DNA of 64,000 bases from Fodinibius sp034521915 (GTDB lineage Bacteria > Bacteroidota > Rhodothermia > Balneolales > Balneolaceae), in assembly GCF_034521915.1 (NCBI RefSeq), contig NZ_JAXHLU010000004.1:1-64000 (forward strand), written 5' to 3'. The notes below the pieces were generated by a model. That model was not told where the DNA came from, ran no database searches, and saw only the letters and a program-made list of their open reading frames with translations. This document shows, in pieces, positions 52,236 through 61,405 of the stretch. The position numbers and the translations under genes are program-made. Each line of letters opens with the position of its first letter. Positions within the stretch are counted from its first letter, which is position 1.

Positions 52236-53231
52236 ATGTCACACGGACAGTTTCCTTACATACGCGGACGACGATTGCGAACATCGGCAGCCATGCGCGA
52301 TATGGTAGCCGAGCATAATCTAAAGCCGGCTGACTTTATTGCACCGGTTTTTGTGATGGAAGGAGAAGACGAAAAAGTCGAAATTCCATCCATGCCAGAC
52401 TATTACCGCTACACGCTCGATCTGCTGATGGATGAAATCCAAGAGCTGAAAGATGTTGGCATCCGATCGGTATTGGTATTTGTCAAAGTACCCGACGAGC
52501 TCAAAGATAATAAGGGTACGGAAGCACTTAATCCCGATGGATTGATGCAACGAGCCGTTCGTAAAATCAAAGATGAGTTTCCCGAGATGCTGGTCATGAC
52601 CGATATTGCGATGGATCCTTATTCGAGTTATGGTCATGACGGTATCGTGGAAGATGGCGAAATATTGAATGACGAGTCGGTTGAATTATTATCTAAAATG
52701 GCGGTCAGTCATGCCGAGGCCGGTGTTGATATGGTCGCGCCATCAGACATGATGGATGGTCGAATTGGCGCTATGCGCGAAGCACTGGACGAGGAAGGAT
52801 TTGAGCATACAGGTATCATGGCATATAGTGCCAAATATGCTTCCAGTTACTACGGACCGTTTCGGGATGCACTGGACTCTGCGCCTGGGTTTGGCGATAA
52901 GAAAACCTATCAGATGGATCCCGCTAACGTTCAGGAAGCAATCAAAGAAGCCCAGCTCGACGAACAGGAAGGCGCCGATATCGTGATGGTAAAACCCGGA
53001 TTGCCATATATGGATGTGATTCGAGCCGTTAAAGAAAATGTATCGGTGCCTGTTTCCGTTTATAATGTATCCGGTGAATATGCTATGTTAAAGGCCGCTG
53101 CCGAAAAAGGGTGGTTGAATGAAGAAGAAGCGATGATGGAGGCACTAGTCGGATTCAAACGAGCCGGTGCCGATTTGATAGCTTCTTATTTTGCCAAGGC
53201 AGCATCGAAGATTTTAAATAATACAAAATAG
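52236..53231 (+). CDS. hemB: Delta-aminolevulinic acid dehydratase (porphobilinogen synthase)
   Basis: A 331-residue enzyme condensing two 5-aminolevulinates to porphobilinogen. Schiff-base lysines lie in YSAKYASSYYGPFRDA and MVKPGLPYMD. The metal-site region reads DIAMDPYSSYGHDG, where the zinc-type cysteines are replaced by aspartate and alanine-like residues, so this is the magnesium-type (zinc-independent) form. The ATG at 52236 begins MSHGQFPYIRGRRLR. Inverted-repeat elements border the gene on both sides. Confidence 0.96.
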   Translation: MSHGQFPYIRGRRLRTSAAMRDMVAEHNLKPADFIAPVFVMEGEDEKVEIPSMPDYYRYTLDLLMDEIQELKDVGIRSVLVFVKVPDELKDNKGTEALNPDGLMQRAVRKIKDEFPEMLVMTDIAMDPYSSYGHDGIVEDGEILNDESVELLSKMAVSHAEAGVDMVAPSDMMDGRIGAMREALDEEGFEHTGIMAYSAKYASSYYGPFRDALDSAPGFGDKKTYQMDPANVQEAIKEAQLDEQEGADIVMVKPGLPYMDVIRAVKENVSVPVSVYNVSGEYAMLKAAAEKGWLNEEEAMMEALVGFKRAGADLIASYFAKAASKILNNTK

Positions 53232-53310
53232 TCATCTCGACCATTAGGGAGAGATCTTTGTTGTAGCAGTGAGATAAAGCAAAGATTTCTCGCATACACT
53301 CGAAATGACA
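53231..53310. repeat. Inverted-repeat element between hemB and hemL
   Basis: GTCATCTCGACC...GAGAGATCTTTG is answered by CAAAGATTTCTCG...CGAAATGACA. It starts at the hemB stop codon. Its right end contains an ATG (53305) in frame with hemL that belongs to the repeat, not to the gene. Confidence 0.75.
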
Positions 53311-53331
53311 AAGAATTTATTTAAGGATTAC

Positions 53332-54630
53332 ATGTTAGATAAGAGTAAAAAATTATTTGAGCGAGCACAGCAATTTATTCCCGGGGGTGTAAATTCTCCT
53401 GCCCGGGCTTTTAAATCAGTAGGCGGTACTCCCGTATTTTTGGAAAAAGCCAAGGGATCAATTCTCACAGATGTTGACGGAAAAGAATATATCGATTACG
53501 TAGGTTCGTGGGGACCGATGATTTTAGGCCATGCCTATGAGCCGGTAATTAAAGCCGTTAATGAAACAGCGGCGAAATCCACCTCCTTTGGAGCACCAAC
53601 AGAGATTGAAGTCAAAATGGCCGAGTTGGTTCAACAGATGGTGCCGGGAGTAGATAAAATTCGCATGGTAAATTCCGGAACCGAAGCATGCATGAGTGCC
53701 ATACGAGTAGCTCGGGGTTATACCGGAAGGGATAAAATCATCAAATTTAAAGGCAATTATCATGGTCACGGAGATTCTTTTTTAATTAACGCGGGCAGCG
53801 GCGCATTAACACTGGGCCAGCCGAGTAGTCCCGGAGTTACTCAGGGAACAGCAAAAGATACTTTGACGGCTAATTTTAATGATCTAAACTCTGTCAAGAA
53901 GCTGATTAATAAATATGAGGGAGAAGTTGCGGCTATTATTTTGGAACCTGTTGCCGGTAATATGGGATGTATTCCACCCCAAAAGGGATTTTTAGCCGGG
54001 CTTCGTGAGCTGTGTGATGCCCATGATGTCATTCTTATTTTTGACGAAGTGATGACTGGTTTTCGCGTAGCAATGGGCGGGGCGCAAGAACGTTATGGTG
54101 TTACGGCTGATCTTGTGACTTATGGGAAGATTATCGGTGCGGGATTGCCGGTGGGAGCTTTTGGCGGAAAGCAGGAAATTATGGATGTTGTCTCTCCAGT
54201 GGGACCTGTTTATCAGGCGGGGACCCTTTCGGGTAATCCGCTGGCGATGGCTGCCGGATATACACTGCTTTCAGAGTTGCAGCAGAACCCTATGAATTAT
54301 GATGAGTTGGAAGAAAAGACCGTCAAGCTGGCTGCGGGATTAAAAAATGTGTTAGAAGATCTGGGAGTGCCTTTTGTGTTAAACCAGGTTGGTTCCATGT
54401 TGAGCATCTTTTTTACAGAGGAAGAAGAAGTTGTTGATTTCAACACAGCTAACACGACCGATCAAGCTTTCTTTAAGTACTATTTTCATGAGATGTTAGA
54501 ACGAGGTATCTACTTGCCGCCATCGCCATTTGAATCGCTGTTTCTTGCAAATTCTTTAACAGATGATCATCTGGAACAGACCATTGAGGCCGCTGATGAA
54601 TCTATTAAAAAAGCCCTGAAGAAGAGTTAA
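53332..54630 (+). CDS. hemL: Glutamate-1-semialdehyde 2,1-aminomutase
   Basis: A 432-residue PLP enzyme turning glutamate-1-semialdehyde into 5-aminolevulinate, the step after HemA. The start ATG at 53332 (MLDKSKKLFERAQQFIPGGV) is chosen because AAGGA lies just before it, while the in-frame ATG at 53305 sits inside a repeat element. Landmarks are NSGTEACMSAIRVARGYTGR, IFDEVMTGFR and the PLP lysine in TYGKIIGAGLPVGAFGG. Last heme enzyme of the operon; the next small gene starts directly at its stop. Confidence 0.96.
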   Translation: MLDKSKKLFERAQQFIPGGVNSPARAFKSVGGTPVFLEKAKGSILTDVDGKEYIDYVGSWGPMILGHAYEPVIKAVNETAAKSTSFGAPTEIEVKMAELVQQMVPGVDKIRMVNSGTEACMSAIRVARGYTGRDKIIKFKGNYHGHGDSFLINAGSGALTLGQPSSPGVTQGTAKDTLTANFNDLNSVKKLINKYEGEVAAIILEPVAGNMGCIPPQKGFLAGLRELCDAHDVILIFDEVMTGFRVAMGGAQERYGVTADLVTYGKIIGAGLPVGAFGGKQEIMDVVSPVGPVYQAGTLSGNPLAMAAGYTLLSELQQNPMNYDELEEKTVKLAAGLKNVLEDLGVPFVLNQVGSMLSIFFTEEEEVVDFNTANTTDQAFFKYYFHEMLERGIYLPPSPFESLFLANSLTDDHLEQTIEAADESIKKALKKS

Positions 54631-54957
54631 ATGAGGATAATTGTGGGCGAAATGATTGAAAAAATGAAAAAGCGGTGGGGCGTCGAAAGTTTCGGTGGCT
54701 TACTGCTGATCCTTTTTATATTTGCCATAACCGGGATCACGACCCTATATGTACGCGAGTTGGTTTTTGGCTGGTTTGGAATTGGCGCAGCAACACCGTT
54801 TTGGTTAGAGCTTATAGCGTGGATTCTAATAGTATTTCCAGCCTATCAGCTTCTGTTTTTGCTGTTCGGCTTTGTGTTCGGACAGTTTGAATTTGTATGG
54901 GAATTTGAAAAGAAAAGCCTTAATAGGATTAAGAACCTTTTTACAAGTAATAAGTGA
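54631..54957 (+). CDS. Small membrane protein (DUF6787-like)
   Basis: A 108-residue protein with two membrane helices (about 21-42 and 60-88), an N-terminal KKRWGVESFGG motif and a C-terminal FGFVFGQFEFVWEFEKK segment. This pattern fits a small Bacteroidota family I recall as DUF6787; the family name is tentative. The frame begins immediately after the hemL stop codon; the second ATG at 54652 is an equally good start. Probably co-transcribed with hemL; role unknown. Confidence 0.72.
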   Translation: MRIIVGEMIEKMKKRWGVESFGGLLLILFIFAITGITTLYVRELVFGWFGIGAATPFWLELIAWILIVFPAYQLLFLLFGFVFGQFEFVWEFEKKSLNRIKNLFTSNK

Positions 54958-54965
54958 AAAGATTC

Positions 54966-55331
54966 CTAATCTTCTTCCATCTTTTCGAGCTTCTTCTGTT
55001 TTTTGCGCGATAATCCTTCTACCACTAAGTTATACGAATCTTTAATCCATTCTTTAATAATTTCGTCGTCGAGTTTGCCCTGTGGATTAACGGTATTCCA
55101 GTGCTTTTTATTCATGTGATAACCCGGCTGTACATCTTGATAGAGATCGCGAAGCATGGCGGCCTTAACCGGATCACATTTTAGATTTATACCGTCAAAC
55201 TCCTCAACATCTGTGATTGCAAAAATTTTGTCCATTACTTTAAAGGCAAGGGTTTTTTCATCATCAAAGGGAAAATCCTCGGTTACACCATTGAATGATA
55301 GGCAAAATTTTCTGAAGTCTTCTAAATTCAT
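54966..55331 (-). CDS. MmcQ/YjbR family protein
   Basis: A 121-residue protein of the YjbR/CyaY-like fold. The markers are DFPFDDEKTLAFKVMDKIFAI near the N-terminus, the NLKCDP strand, and the late MNKKHWNTVNPQGKLDDEIIKEWI. Proteins of this family have a double-wing DNA-binding-like fold but no proven common function. It converges on the small membrane protein gene with an eight-base gap. The C-terminus is lysine-rich. Confidence 0.9.
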   Translation of the reverse strand: MNLEDFRKFCLSFNGVTEDFPFDDEKTLAFKVMDKIFAITDVEEFDGINLKCDPVKAAMLRDLYQDVQPGYHMNKKHWNTVNPQGKLDDEIIKEWIKDSYNLVVEGLSRKKQKKLEKMEED

Positions 55332-55562
55332 GTGAAATGATTGATTGGTAACGAATTGATTTATAAAAAACGCCTACAGTTTATATGTTGCTCGATACAG
55401 AGCTAAATTTGTGTTGGTTAATTTGATATAAATGTGCGTCTATTTGTGACAGATGATAGCCTCAAGAAAAATGAGACGTTTTTTTATAATTAGTCTTAAA
55501 ATATAATAATGATCGGGAACTGCAAGTGCTTTTTTAAAGCGTGTGCAGCGGGTTTTGAGTTA

Positions 55563-55937
55563 TTAGAGGTTTTGCCAGCTTGCAAGGGCCAGTAATATCC
55601 AAGCTACGATAAAGCATAGGCCGCCAATTGGAGTTATGGCTCCCATCCAGCGAATACCGCTTATCGAAAGGATATATAAGCTTCCAGAAAATATGAAGAT
55701 CCCCGCAAGCATTAACCAGCCAGACCATTGCAGAAGTGAAGAATCGGGTATCAGCTGTGCTACAAAAGCGATAACTAATAGCCCAATGGCGTGATAAAAA
55801 TGATATTTGACGCCGGTCTCAAATATATCCAGCATTTCATCAGTAAGCATCTCTTTTAAACCATGAGCACCAAAAGCACCTAACCCCACGGCAAGAGCCA
55901 TAGCAATTGAGCCGATAATCAAAAATAGTTTTTGCAT
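55563..55937 (-). CDS. DUF423 membrane protein
   Basis: A 124-residue inner-membrane protein with four hydrophobic segments. The family hallmark GAFGAHGLK follows the first helix and YHFYHAIGLL the second. The start ATG at 55937 is preferred over the in-frame ATG at 55967 because it directly precedes the first membrane helix. Function is unknown. It stands alone. Confidence 0.88.
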   Translation of the reverse strand: MQKLFLIIGSIAMALAVGLGAFGAHGLKEMLTDEMLDIFETGVKYHFYHAIGLLVIAFVAQLIPDSSLLQWSGWLMLAGIFIFSGSLYILSISGIRWMGAITPIGGLCFIVAWILLALASWQNL

Positions 55938-56183
55938 AGGTAGTATTAGCTTTTTGTGTGAAATCAATCAATAATTGGCAGAGAGAATTTTTGGGCCGGC
56001 ACTATATAAAAATGGCAAATGAAGCTATTGTGAAGCTTTTCGATTCTAATTAAAAATAGAAATGGGAAGGGTTTTAAAACCATTTAAATAGTCCTTCTTC
56101 CTGAAATTAGAGAGAGAGGACAAAATTGATTTACGAAGCTATGTAGTCAATTGTAGGTTTTGAGAATAGGGTAAAAAATAAGG

Positions 56184-56834
56184 TTATCCCTCAAAATCTA
56201 CATCCTTATGTGTGCCATCGCAAAAGGGTTTGCCGGATGATTGACCGCAGCGGCAAAGAGCTACATTTTTAGAGCTGTTTACTGCTTCGTTTGCAATAGA
56301 GTGTACGCGATAAGTGCCCTCAAGTAAAATCGGCCCATTGTCCATCAATTTTACAATTAGTTTACTTTGGGATGGATCTCCATCTTTGGTGGGATGTAGT
56401 TTAGCCTTATCAAACGAGGCGGGTGCTTCAAAGTCGACGTCCTTGTGCGTATCGTCACAAAGGGGTTTATTTTCGGATGCCCCACAACGGCAAACGGCAA
56501 CTCGCGTATCTTCAAGTAACGTTTCGCCCTCTGCATTCTGAATCTCGATATCGCCCCGAAGGTATAGGGGACCATCTGGTACAATGGTAATGGTATTTTC
56601 TCGTGCCGGAAGTTCCTCTTCATCATCCTTATAGTGTAAGGCTCCCGTAGGACAGTGGTGCACAACCTCTTTTACTTTTTCTGTCGATGCTTCTTCAGGG
56701 GTTATCCAGGGTTTATTATCGGGATTAAAAACCGAAGGCAAGTTCTTGACGCATTCCGCAGAATGGATGCACCGCTTGCTGTCAAATTCTACTGTGATAT
56801 CGTCTGATTCGTAACTGTGTATCTTCTTTTCCAT
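56184..56834 (-). CDS. Iron-sulfur protein: one YjdI-type cluster domain plus two CDGSH domains
   Basis: A 216-residue protein with three metal sites in tandem. Residues 10-70 resemble the YjdI/Fer4_19 mono-cluster domain with Cys22, Cys28 and Cys61 (HHCPTGAL). Two CDGSH-type motifs follow: Cys115, Cys117, Cys126 and His130 (CRCGASENKPLCDDTH), then Cys194, Cys196, Cys205 and His209 (CRCGQSSGKPFCDGTH). CDGSH sites bind redox-active [2Fe-2S] clusters through three cysteines and one histidine. The two domains are similar and likely arose by duplication. A cytoplasmic role in redox or cluster transfer is inferred. Confidence 0.9.
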   Translation of the reverse strand: MEKKIHSYESDDITVEFDSKRCIHSAECVKNLPSVFNPDNKPWITPEEASTEKVKEVVHHCPTGALHYKDDEEELPARENTITIVPDGPLYLRGDIEIQNAEGETLLEDTRVAVCRCGASENKPLCDDTHKDVDFEAPASFDKAKLHPTKDGDPSQSKLIVKLMDNGPILLEGTYRVHSIANEAVNSSKNVALCRCGQSSGKPFCDGTHKDVDFEG

Positions 56835-56953
56835 GGCATCAAAATTCTTGATTGGTTTTGTACATAAGATATATGATTTGAGTAAATCGTCAAGCGGACA
56901 AAAGATTTATATATTACAGTTCTTATAAGAAGCTAAATCAAAAGTAATTGTAG

Positions 56954-58135
56954 ATGGATATGCAAGGAAAAGTTCGGTATGGAATGGTGGGCGGAGGTCC
57001 GGGAAGTTTTATTGGCAAGGTGCATCGTATGGCTGCTAAATTGGATGGAAAGATGGAACTTAGGGCGGGCGCGTTTTCTTCAGATCTCCGGAAGTCCAAG
57101 AAAATGGGCCGGGAACTGGATATCGAAAATGAAAGAGTGTATGGCACCTTTCAGCAGATGGCCCAAAGAGAAGCTTCCCTGCCTGATGATGAGCGTATCG
57201 AGGTGGTAAGTGTAGCTGTGCCGAATAATCTTCATTTTGAGGTGTGCAAAACATTTATCGAGGCGGGCATCCATGTAATATGTGATAAGCCCATGACAAA
57301 TACCATTGAAGAAGCAGAAGAGCTCTGTCGATTAGTCGATGAGCACGATACTATTTTTGCACTTACCCACAACTATGCCGGCTATCCGATGGTCAAGGAG
57401 GCAAGGAGTTTGGTAAAGAGTGGAGAGTTTGGATCTCTTCGGAAAGTAGTAGTGGAATATCCCCAGGGTTGGTTGTCAGGTTCAGTAGAAAACGATACGG
57501 ACATTTGGCGTTTAGATCCCGATGTGGCGGGAATATCTGCTGCTGTCGCTGATATTGGAACCCACGCCGAACATCTGGTGCGCTATATTTCAGGGGCTAA
57601 GCTCAAAGAACTTTATGCTGATATTCACACCTTTGGCACGGGCCGGGAGCTTGAAGATGATGCCAGTATGCTGGTGCATTATGAAAATGGAATGCGTGGA
57701 GTTTTGTATGTATCTCAGGTTGCAATAGGAGAAGAGAATGCTTTAAAAGTTCGATTATATGGGGATGAAGCAGCCCTCGAATGGAGGCAGGAAAATCCCA
57801 ATTACTTGCACCTGAAATATCCCGACAAGCCGGAGAAAATCCGCAAAAGAGGAAATGATTACCTTTCGGATGCGGCAAAATATAACAACCGCATTCCGGC
57901 TGGTCATCCCGAAGGATTTATAGAGGCCTTTGCTAATATTTACTCGAATGTAGCTGAAGTGATTGCTGCTCGGCGGGCCGGAGAAGAACCTGATAAATTA
58001 GCACTGGATTTTCCTACTGTGGAAGATGGGGCTCGCGGTGTGCATTTTATTCATAAAGCAATAGAAAGTGGTAAGAATAAAGAGTGGGTTGCAATGGATT
58101 ACGATCCACCAATTTCGAATGTTAAAAATCCATAG
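56954..58135 (+). CDS. Gfo/Idh/MocA-family oxidoreductase
   Basis: A 393-residue NAD(P)-dependent oxidoreductase. The N-terminal Rossmann motif GMVGGGPGSFIGKVH is followed by the family landmark HVICDKPMTNTIEEAEEL (catalytic Lys in DKP) and THNYAGYPMVKEAR. The aspartate-histidine signature IGTHAEHLVRYISG is also seen. Substrates are usually sugars or inositols; none can be fixed. The gene ends overlapping the YeeZ-like gene on the other strand by 14 bases. Confidence 0.92.
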   Translation: MDMQGKVRYGMVGGGPGSFIGKVHRMAAKLDGKMELRAGAFSSDLRKSKKMGRELDIENERVYGTFQQMAQREASLPDDERIEVVSVAVPNNLHFEVCKTFIEAGIHVICDKPMTNTIEEAEELCRLVDEHDTIFALTHNYAGYPMVKEARSLVKSGEFGSLRKVVVEYPQGWLSGSVENDTDIWRLDPDVAGISAAVADIGTHAEHLVRYISGAKLKELYADIHTFGTGRELEDDASMLVHYENGMRGVLYVSQVAIGEENALKVRLYGDEAALEWRQENPNYLHLKYPDKPEKIRKRGNDYLSDAAKYNNRIPAGHPEGFIEAFANIYSNVAEVIAARRAGEEPDKLALDFPTVEDGARGVHFIHKAIESGKNKEWVAMDYDPPISNVKNP

Positions 58136-58937
58136 GATTGGGATGGCTGAATGTGTAGTTCAGCATCATTTTTAGTTTTCTGTTCGAGACAATTTTGTAC
58201 TCTTTGCTTTCATCGTCTTCGAAAGTAGGGGGTTCCAGGTCCATCGCTTCGGCCACCGCGGGATAGTACATTTTTTTAGGAGGATGACCGTCGGAGACTC
58301 CATTGAATATTTGATCAGTAATATTTTCTTCGATCACCTTCTGGATAATATTAATACAATCTTTCTGGTGGATTAGATTTACCGGAGCATTACCCATGGG
58401 TATATTTTTTCGCCCGGCCATATATTTGACGGGATGGCGATCATGACCATATAATCCTCCAAATCGTATAATGGTTGTCTTAAACGCCGACTCTTTTCGA
58501 AGCATCCTTTCTGCTGCCAAAAGAGCATTACCGGAAGCACGAGAGGCATTTCCTTTTTTGGTATCCTCTTCGCTTACAATGCCATCTGTCGGTGGATATA
58601 CGGATGTCGAACTGATGAATACCACAAAGTTGATAGTGGAATCGGTAAGCTGATCAATAACTGCTTGTATCTGCTGCTTATGAAATTCTTTTACATTATC
58701 ATTGCTTCGGCCGGGAGGGATATTGAGAACAAGGACATCGGCATTCCAAAAGTCATCACAGTTTTTGCAGTGCAAGTCGGGCGTTAGCTCAAGTAGAAAA
58801 GGCTGTATTTCTTTTCCCTTAAGGAGTTGCAGTTTTTCTTCAGTTGTTGTTGACCCTTTAATCTGATGCCCATTATCGCGAAGACGTTCAGCCAGGGGCA
58901 GGCCAAGCCATCCGCAACCCAAAATGCTAATTTTCAT
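58122..58937 (-). CDS. NAD(P)-dependent epimerase/dehydratase-like protein (YeeZ type)
   Basis: A 271-residue Rossmann protein. The N-terminus ISILGCGWLGLPLAERLRDNGHQIKGSTTT is typical of the YeeZ/SDR_a5 group, as is VFISSTSVYP followed by IRFGGLYG. The usual YxxxK pair is not obvious, so catalytic activity is uncertain. It converges with the Gfo/Idh gene, sharing 14 bases at the 3' ends. Confidence 0.85.
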   Translation of the reverse strand: MKISILGCGWLGLPLAERLRDNGHQIKGSTTTEEKLQLLKGKEIQPFLLELTPDLHCKNCDDFWNADVLVLNIPPGRSNDNVKEFHKQQIQAVIDQLTDSTINFVVFISSTSVYPPTDGIVSEEDTKKGNASRASGNALLAAERMLRKESAFKTTIIRFGGLYGHDRHPVKYMAGRKNIPMGNAPVNLIHQKDCINIIQKVIEENITDQIFNGVSDGHPPKKMYYPAVAEAMDLEPPTFEDDESKEYKIVSNRKLKMMLNYTFSHPNPMDF

Positions 58938-59079
58938 AGTTGGTTAATTACCTAAAAATAAATTCGGTTTAATATCTAAAAACCCAAACCCAATATCATT
59001 GTTGGAACAAAATGCAGGGTTTGGTATAAAATCATAGGTATTAAGTCATTCAACGAAATATGAATTAAACTATTCTGTC

Positions 59080-59514
59080 ATGAAACGATTAACAATTTAT
59101 TTGGTTACAATTTTATTTAGTCTGGGATCTGTTGCATGTACCGAAAAATCAGAAGATGATATGCAACAAGCACAAGAAGAGGTTGAGGAAACCATCGAGT
59201 CAGCTGAAAAAGAAGTTAAAGTTAAGAAGCAGGAATTTCTGAATAACGTAGAGGAAGATCTTGCTGAAATGGAAGATGAGATGAAGGAGTTAAAACAGAA
59301 AATTGATGGAGAATCAGAAGAGAAAAAATCTGAGCTCCAAAAACAGTGGGAGAGTCTTAATGATAAGAAGGATAAGCTTGAAAATGATTTGGAGGAGTTA
59401 AAAGCAAAAGCTGATGAAAACTGGTATGATCTCAAAGAGAATATTGACGATCAGCTTGATAGCGTCAAGGATTCGTTCGACAGCCTGAAAACCGAGCTGG
59501 GTATAGAATCCTAA
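59080..59514 (+). CDS. Coiled-coil lipoprotein
   Basis: A 144-residue exported protein. The signal peptide ends in LGSVAC with lipid-acceptor Cys20. Nearly the whole mature part (about 25-140) is a long, highly charged heptad helix rich in Glu and Lys (EEVEETIESAEKEV, EDEMKELKQKI). No catalytic motif. Such small coiled-coil lipoproteins are common in Bacteroidota; role unknown. Stands alone. Confidence 0.8.
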   Translation: MKRLTIYLVTILFSLGSVACTEKSEDDMQQAQEEVEETIESAEKEVKVKKQEFLNNVEEDLAEMEDEMKELKQKIDGESEEKKSELQKQWESLNDKKDKLENDLEELKAKADENWYDLKENIDDQLDSVKDSFDSLKTELGIES

Positions 59515-59520
59515 GCAAAT

Positions 59521-59552
59521 AAAAAAAGGCTCCCGACCGGAGGTCAGGAGCC
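59521..59552 (-). terminator. Terminator of the P5C dehydrogenase gene
   Basis: GGCTCC.GACC pairs with GGTC.GGAGCC; on the minus strand it is followed by seven T residues. It lies about 110 bases beyond the dehydrogenase stop. A second hairpin, CATCGGATGG/CCATCCGATG, is at 59564-59592 between them. Confidence 0.8.
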
Positions 59553-59660
59553 AGAAATAATTTCATCGGATGGATGTAGTTGCCATCCGATGTATATTTA
59601 ATTTGGAATAAGGTTAAATCATCTCGATCCGTACGAGATGTACGGAATGAGAGTGTTTTA

Positions 59661-61293
59661 TTATTCTTCTTCCATGTACGGATAGGTCCAGTCTTTCGCC
59701 GGAACGGTCGTTTCCTTGATAGAACGGACTGAAATCCAGCGCATTAAGTTGGCGGCGCTTCCGGCTTTATCGTTGGTTCCGGATTTACGTGCTCCGCCAA
59801 AGGGCTGCTGGTTGACGATAGCCGCAGTTGGCTTATCGTTGATGTAAAAGTTACCGGCTGCCTGACGAAGGTAATCCGCCATCTTATTAAGGGCATAGCG
59901 TTCCTGAGCAAAAATAGCGCCTGTTAATGCATACGGTGAGGTGTTGTCACACAGCTCAAGGGTTTCATCAAATTTGTCATCTTCATAGACATAAACGGTG
60001 AGTACCGGACCAAATATTTCCTCTTTCATAGTCTTGAACTTGGGATCATGAGCCTGCACCAGGGTTGGTTCTATGAAGTATCCTTCAGAGTCGTCATAAT
60101 TTCCTCCATACAGAATCTCGGCATCGTCAGACTCTTTTACGTAATCGATGTAGGAGCTGATGTTATCAAACGCTTTCTGATCAATAACAGCGCCCATGAA
60201 GTTAGTGAAGTCTTCCACATCGCCGTATTTGACATCCTTGACTTCGTCGAGAAATTTCTCCCGGAATTCCGGCCAGATTGATTCGGGAAGATACATGCGA
60301 GAAGCTGCAGAACATTTCTGTCCCTGATATTCATATGCAGCACGGATAGCTGCAATAACAACAGCATCCACATCGGCGGATTCGTGAGCAAAAATGAAGT
60401 CCTTACCGCCTGTTTCGCCTACAATGCGCGGATAGGTGTTGTAATGCTCAATATTTTCTGCAATGCTCTTCCAGAGATGTTGGAAAGTTGCTGTTGAACC
60501 AGTGAAGTGAAGTCCGGCAAGATGTTCGCTTTCGAGCACCGGATCACCAACATCGGGACCATTGCCCGGCAAGAAATTGATAACGCCATCCGGCATGCCC
60601 GCTTCTTTAAGCACTTTCATGATAAAATAGCTGGAATAAATAGATGAAACAGCTGGCTTCCAGATAGAAACATTTCCACAGAGCGCAGGGGCCAGTGGTA
60701 GGTTTCCTGCAATGGCGGTAAAATTGAAGGGCGTTACGGCAAAGACAAAGCCTTCCAGCGGACGATATTCCATGCGGTTCCACATGCCGTCCGGAGAGTA
60801 GGGCTGTTTCTCATAAATTTCTTGTAAGTAGTAAGCGTTGAAACGCAAGAAATCAGCAAACTCACCAACAGCTTCAATTTCAGATTGATGCGGGGTTTTC
60901 GACTGCCCCAGCATAGTGGATGCATTCATGGTGTATCGATAGGGACCGGTAATGAGATCGGCAGCTTTTAGATAGATCGCCGCTCGATCTTGCCACGGCA
61001 TATCGGCCCATTTTTTGCGAGCCTCAAGAGCCGTTTCAATAGCCATCTCCACTTCTTCTTCTCCACAAAGGTGTACGGTTCCAAGCTTGTGGCTGTGATT
61101 GTGGGGCATGACCACATCTTGCTGGCGATCGGTCGTTACTTCCTTGCCGCCAATAATGGCCGGTATTTCAATCTCTTGACTTTTTCAATCGATCCAGTTC
61201 TTTACGGAGTTCTTCGCGTTCGGGTGTACCGGGAGCGTATGAGTTATAGGACTCATTTTCCGGTTCCCGAATTTCAAAAAATGCATTAGCCAT
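59661..61293 (-). CDS. pruA: L-glutamate gamma-semialdehyde (P5C) dehydrogenase, one frameshift near the N-terminus
   Basis: An aldehyde dehydrogenase oxidising glutamate semialdehyde to glutamate in proline catabolism. The catalytic pair is in VGETGGKDFIF and the QGQKCSAASR segment (nucleophile cysteine). The long open frame starts internally at 61115 (MVMPHNHSHKLG). The true N-terminus, MANAFFEIREPENESYNSY, begins at ATG 61293 and stops at 61168 after LKKSRD. The frames join if one A is removed from the A5 run (plus-strand T5 at 61181-61185), giving LKSQEIEIPAIIGGKEV. The full span is 1633 bases, one more than 544 codons, so 543 residues is restored, the usual length of this enzyme. Sequencing error or inactivating mutation cannot be told apart here. 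Confidence 0.9.
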
Positions 61294-61405
61294 AATAATT
61301 GGGTTGCTTTTATTTCGGATTTTCTTAGAAAATAATACTTGCTGATTTTGTGTATGAAGGTACTAAATTTTTAACAGAATTGGAGTTTTCAGACTCTAAA
61401 GAAAT

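Noticed and set aside
53305..53331. Upstream start for hemL
   Set aside because: The ATG lies inside an inverted-repeat element; the ATG at 53332 has a better ribosome-binding stretch and matches the family N-terminus.
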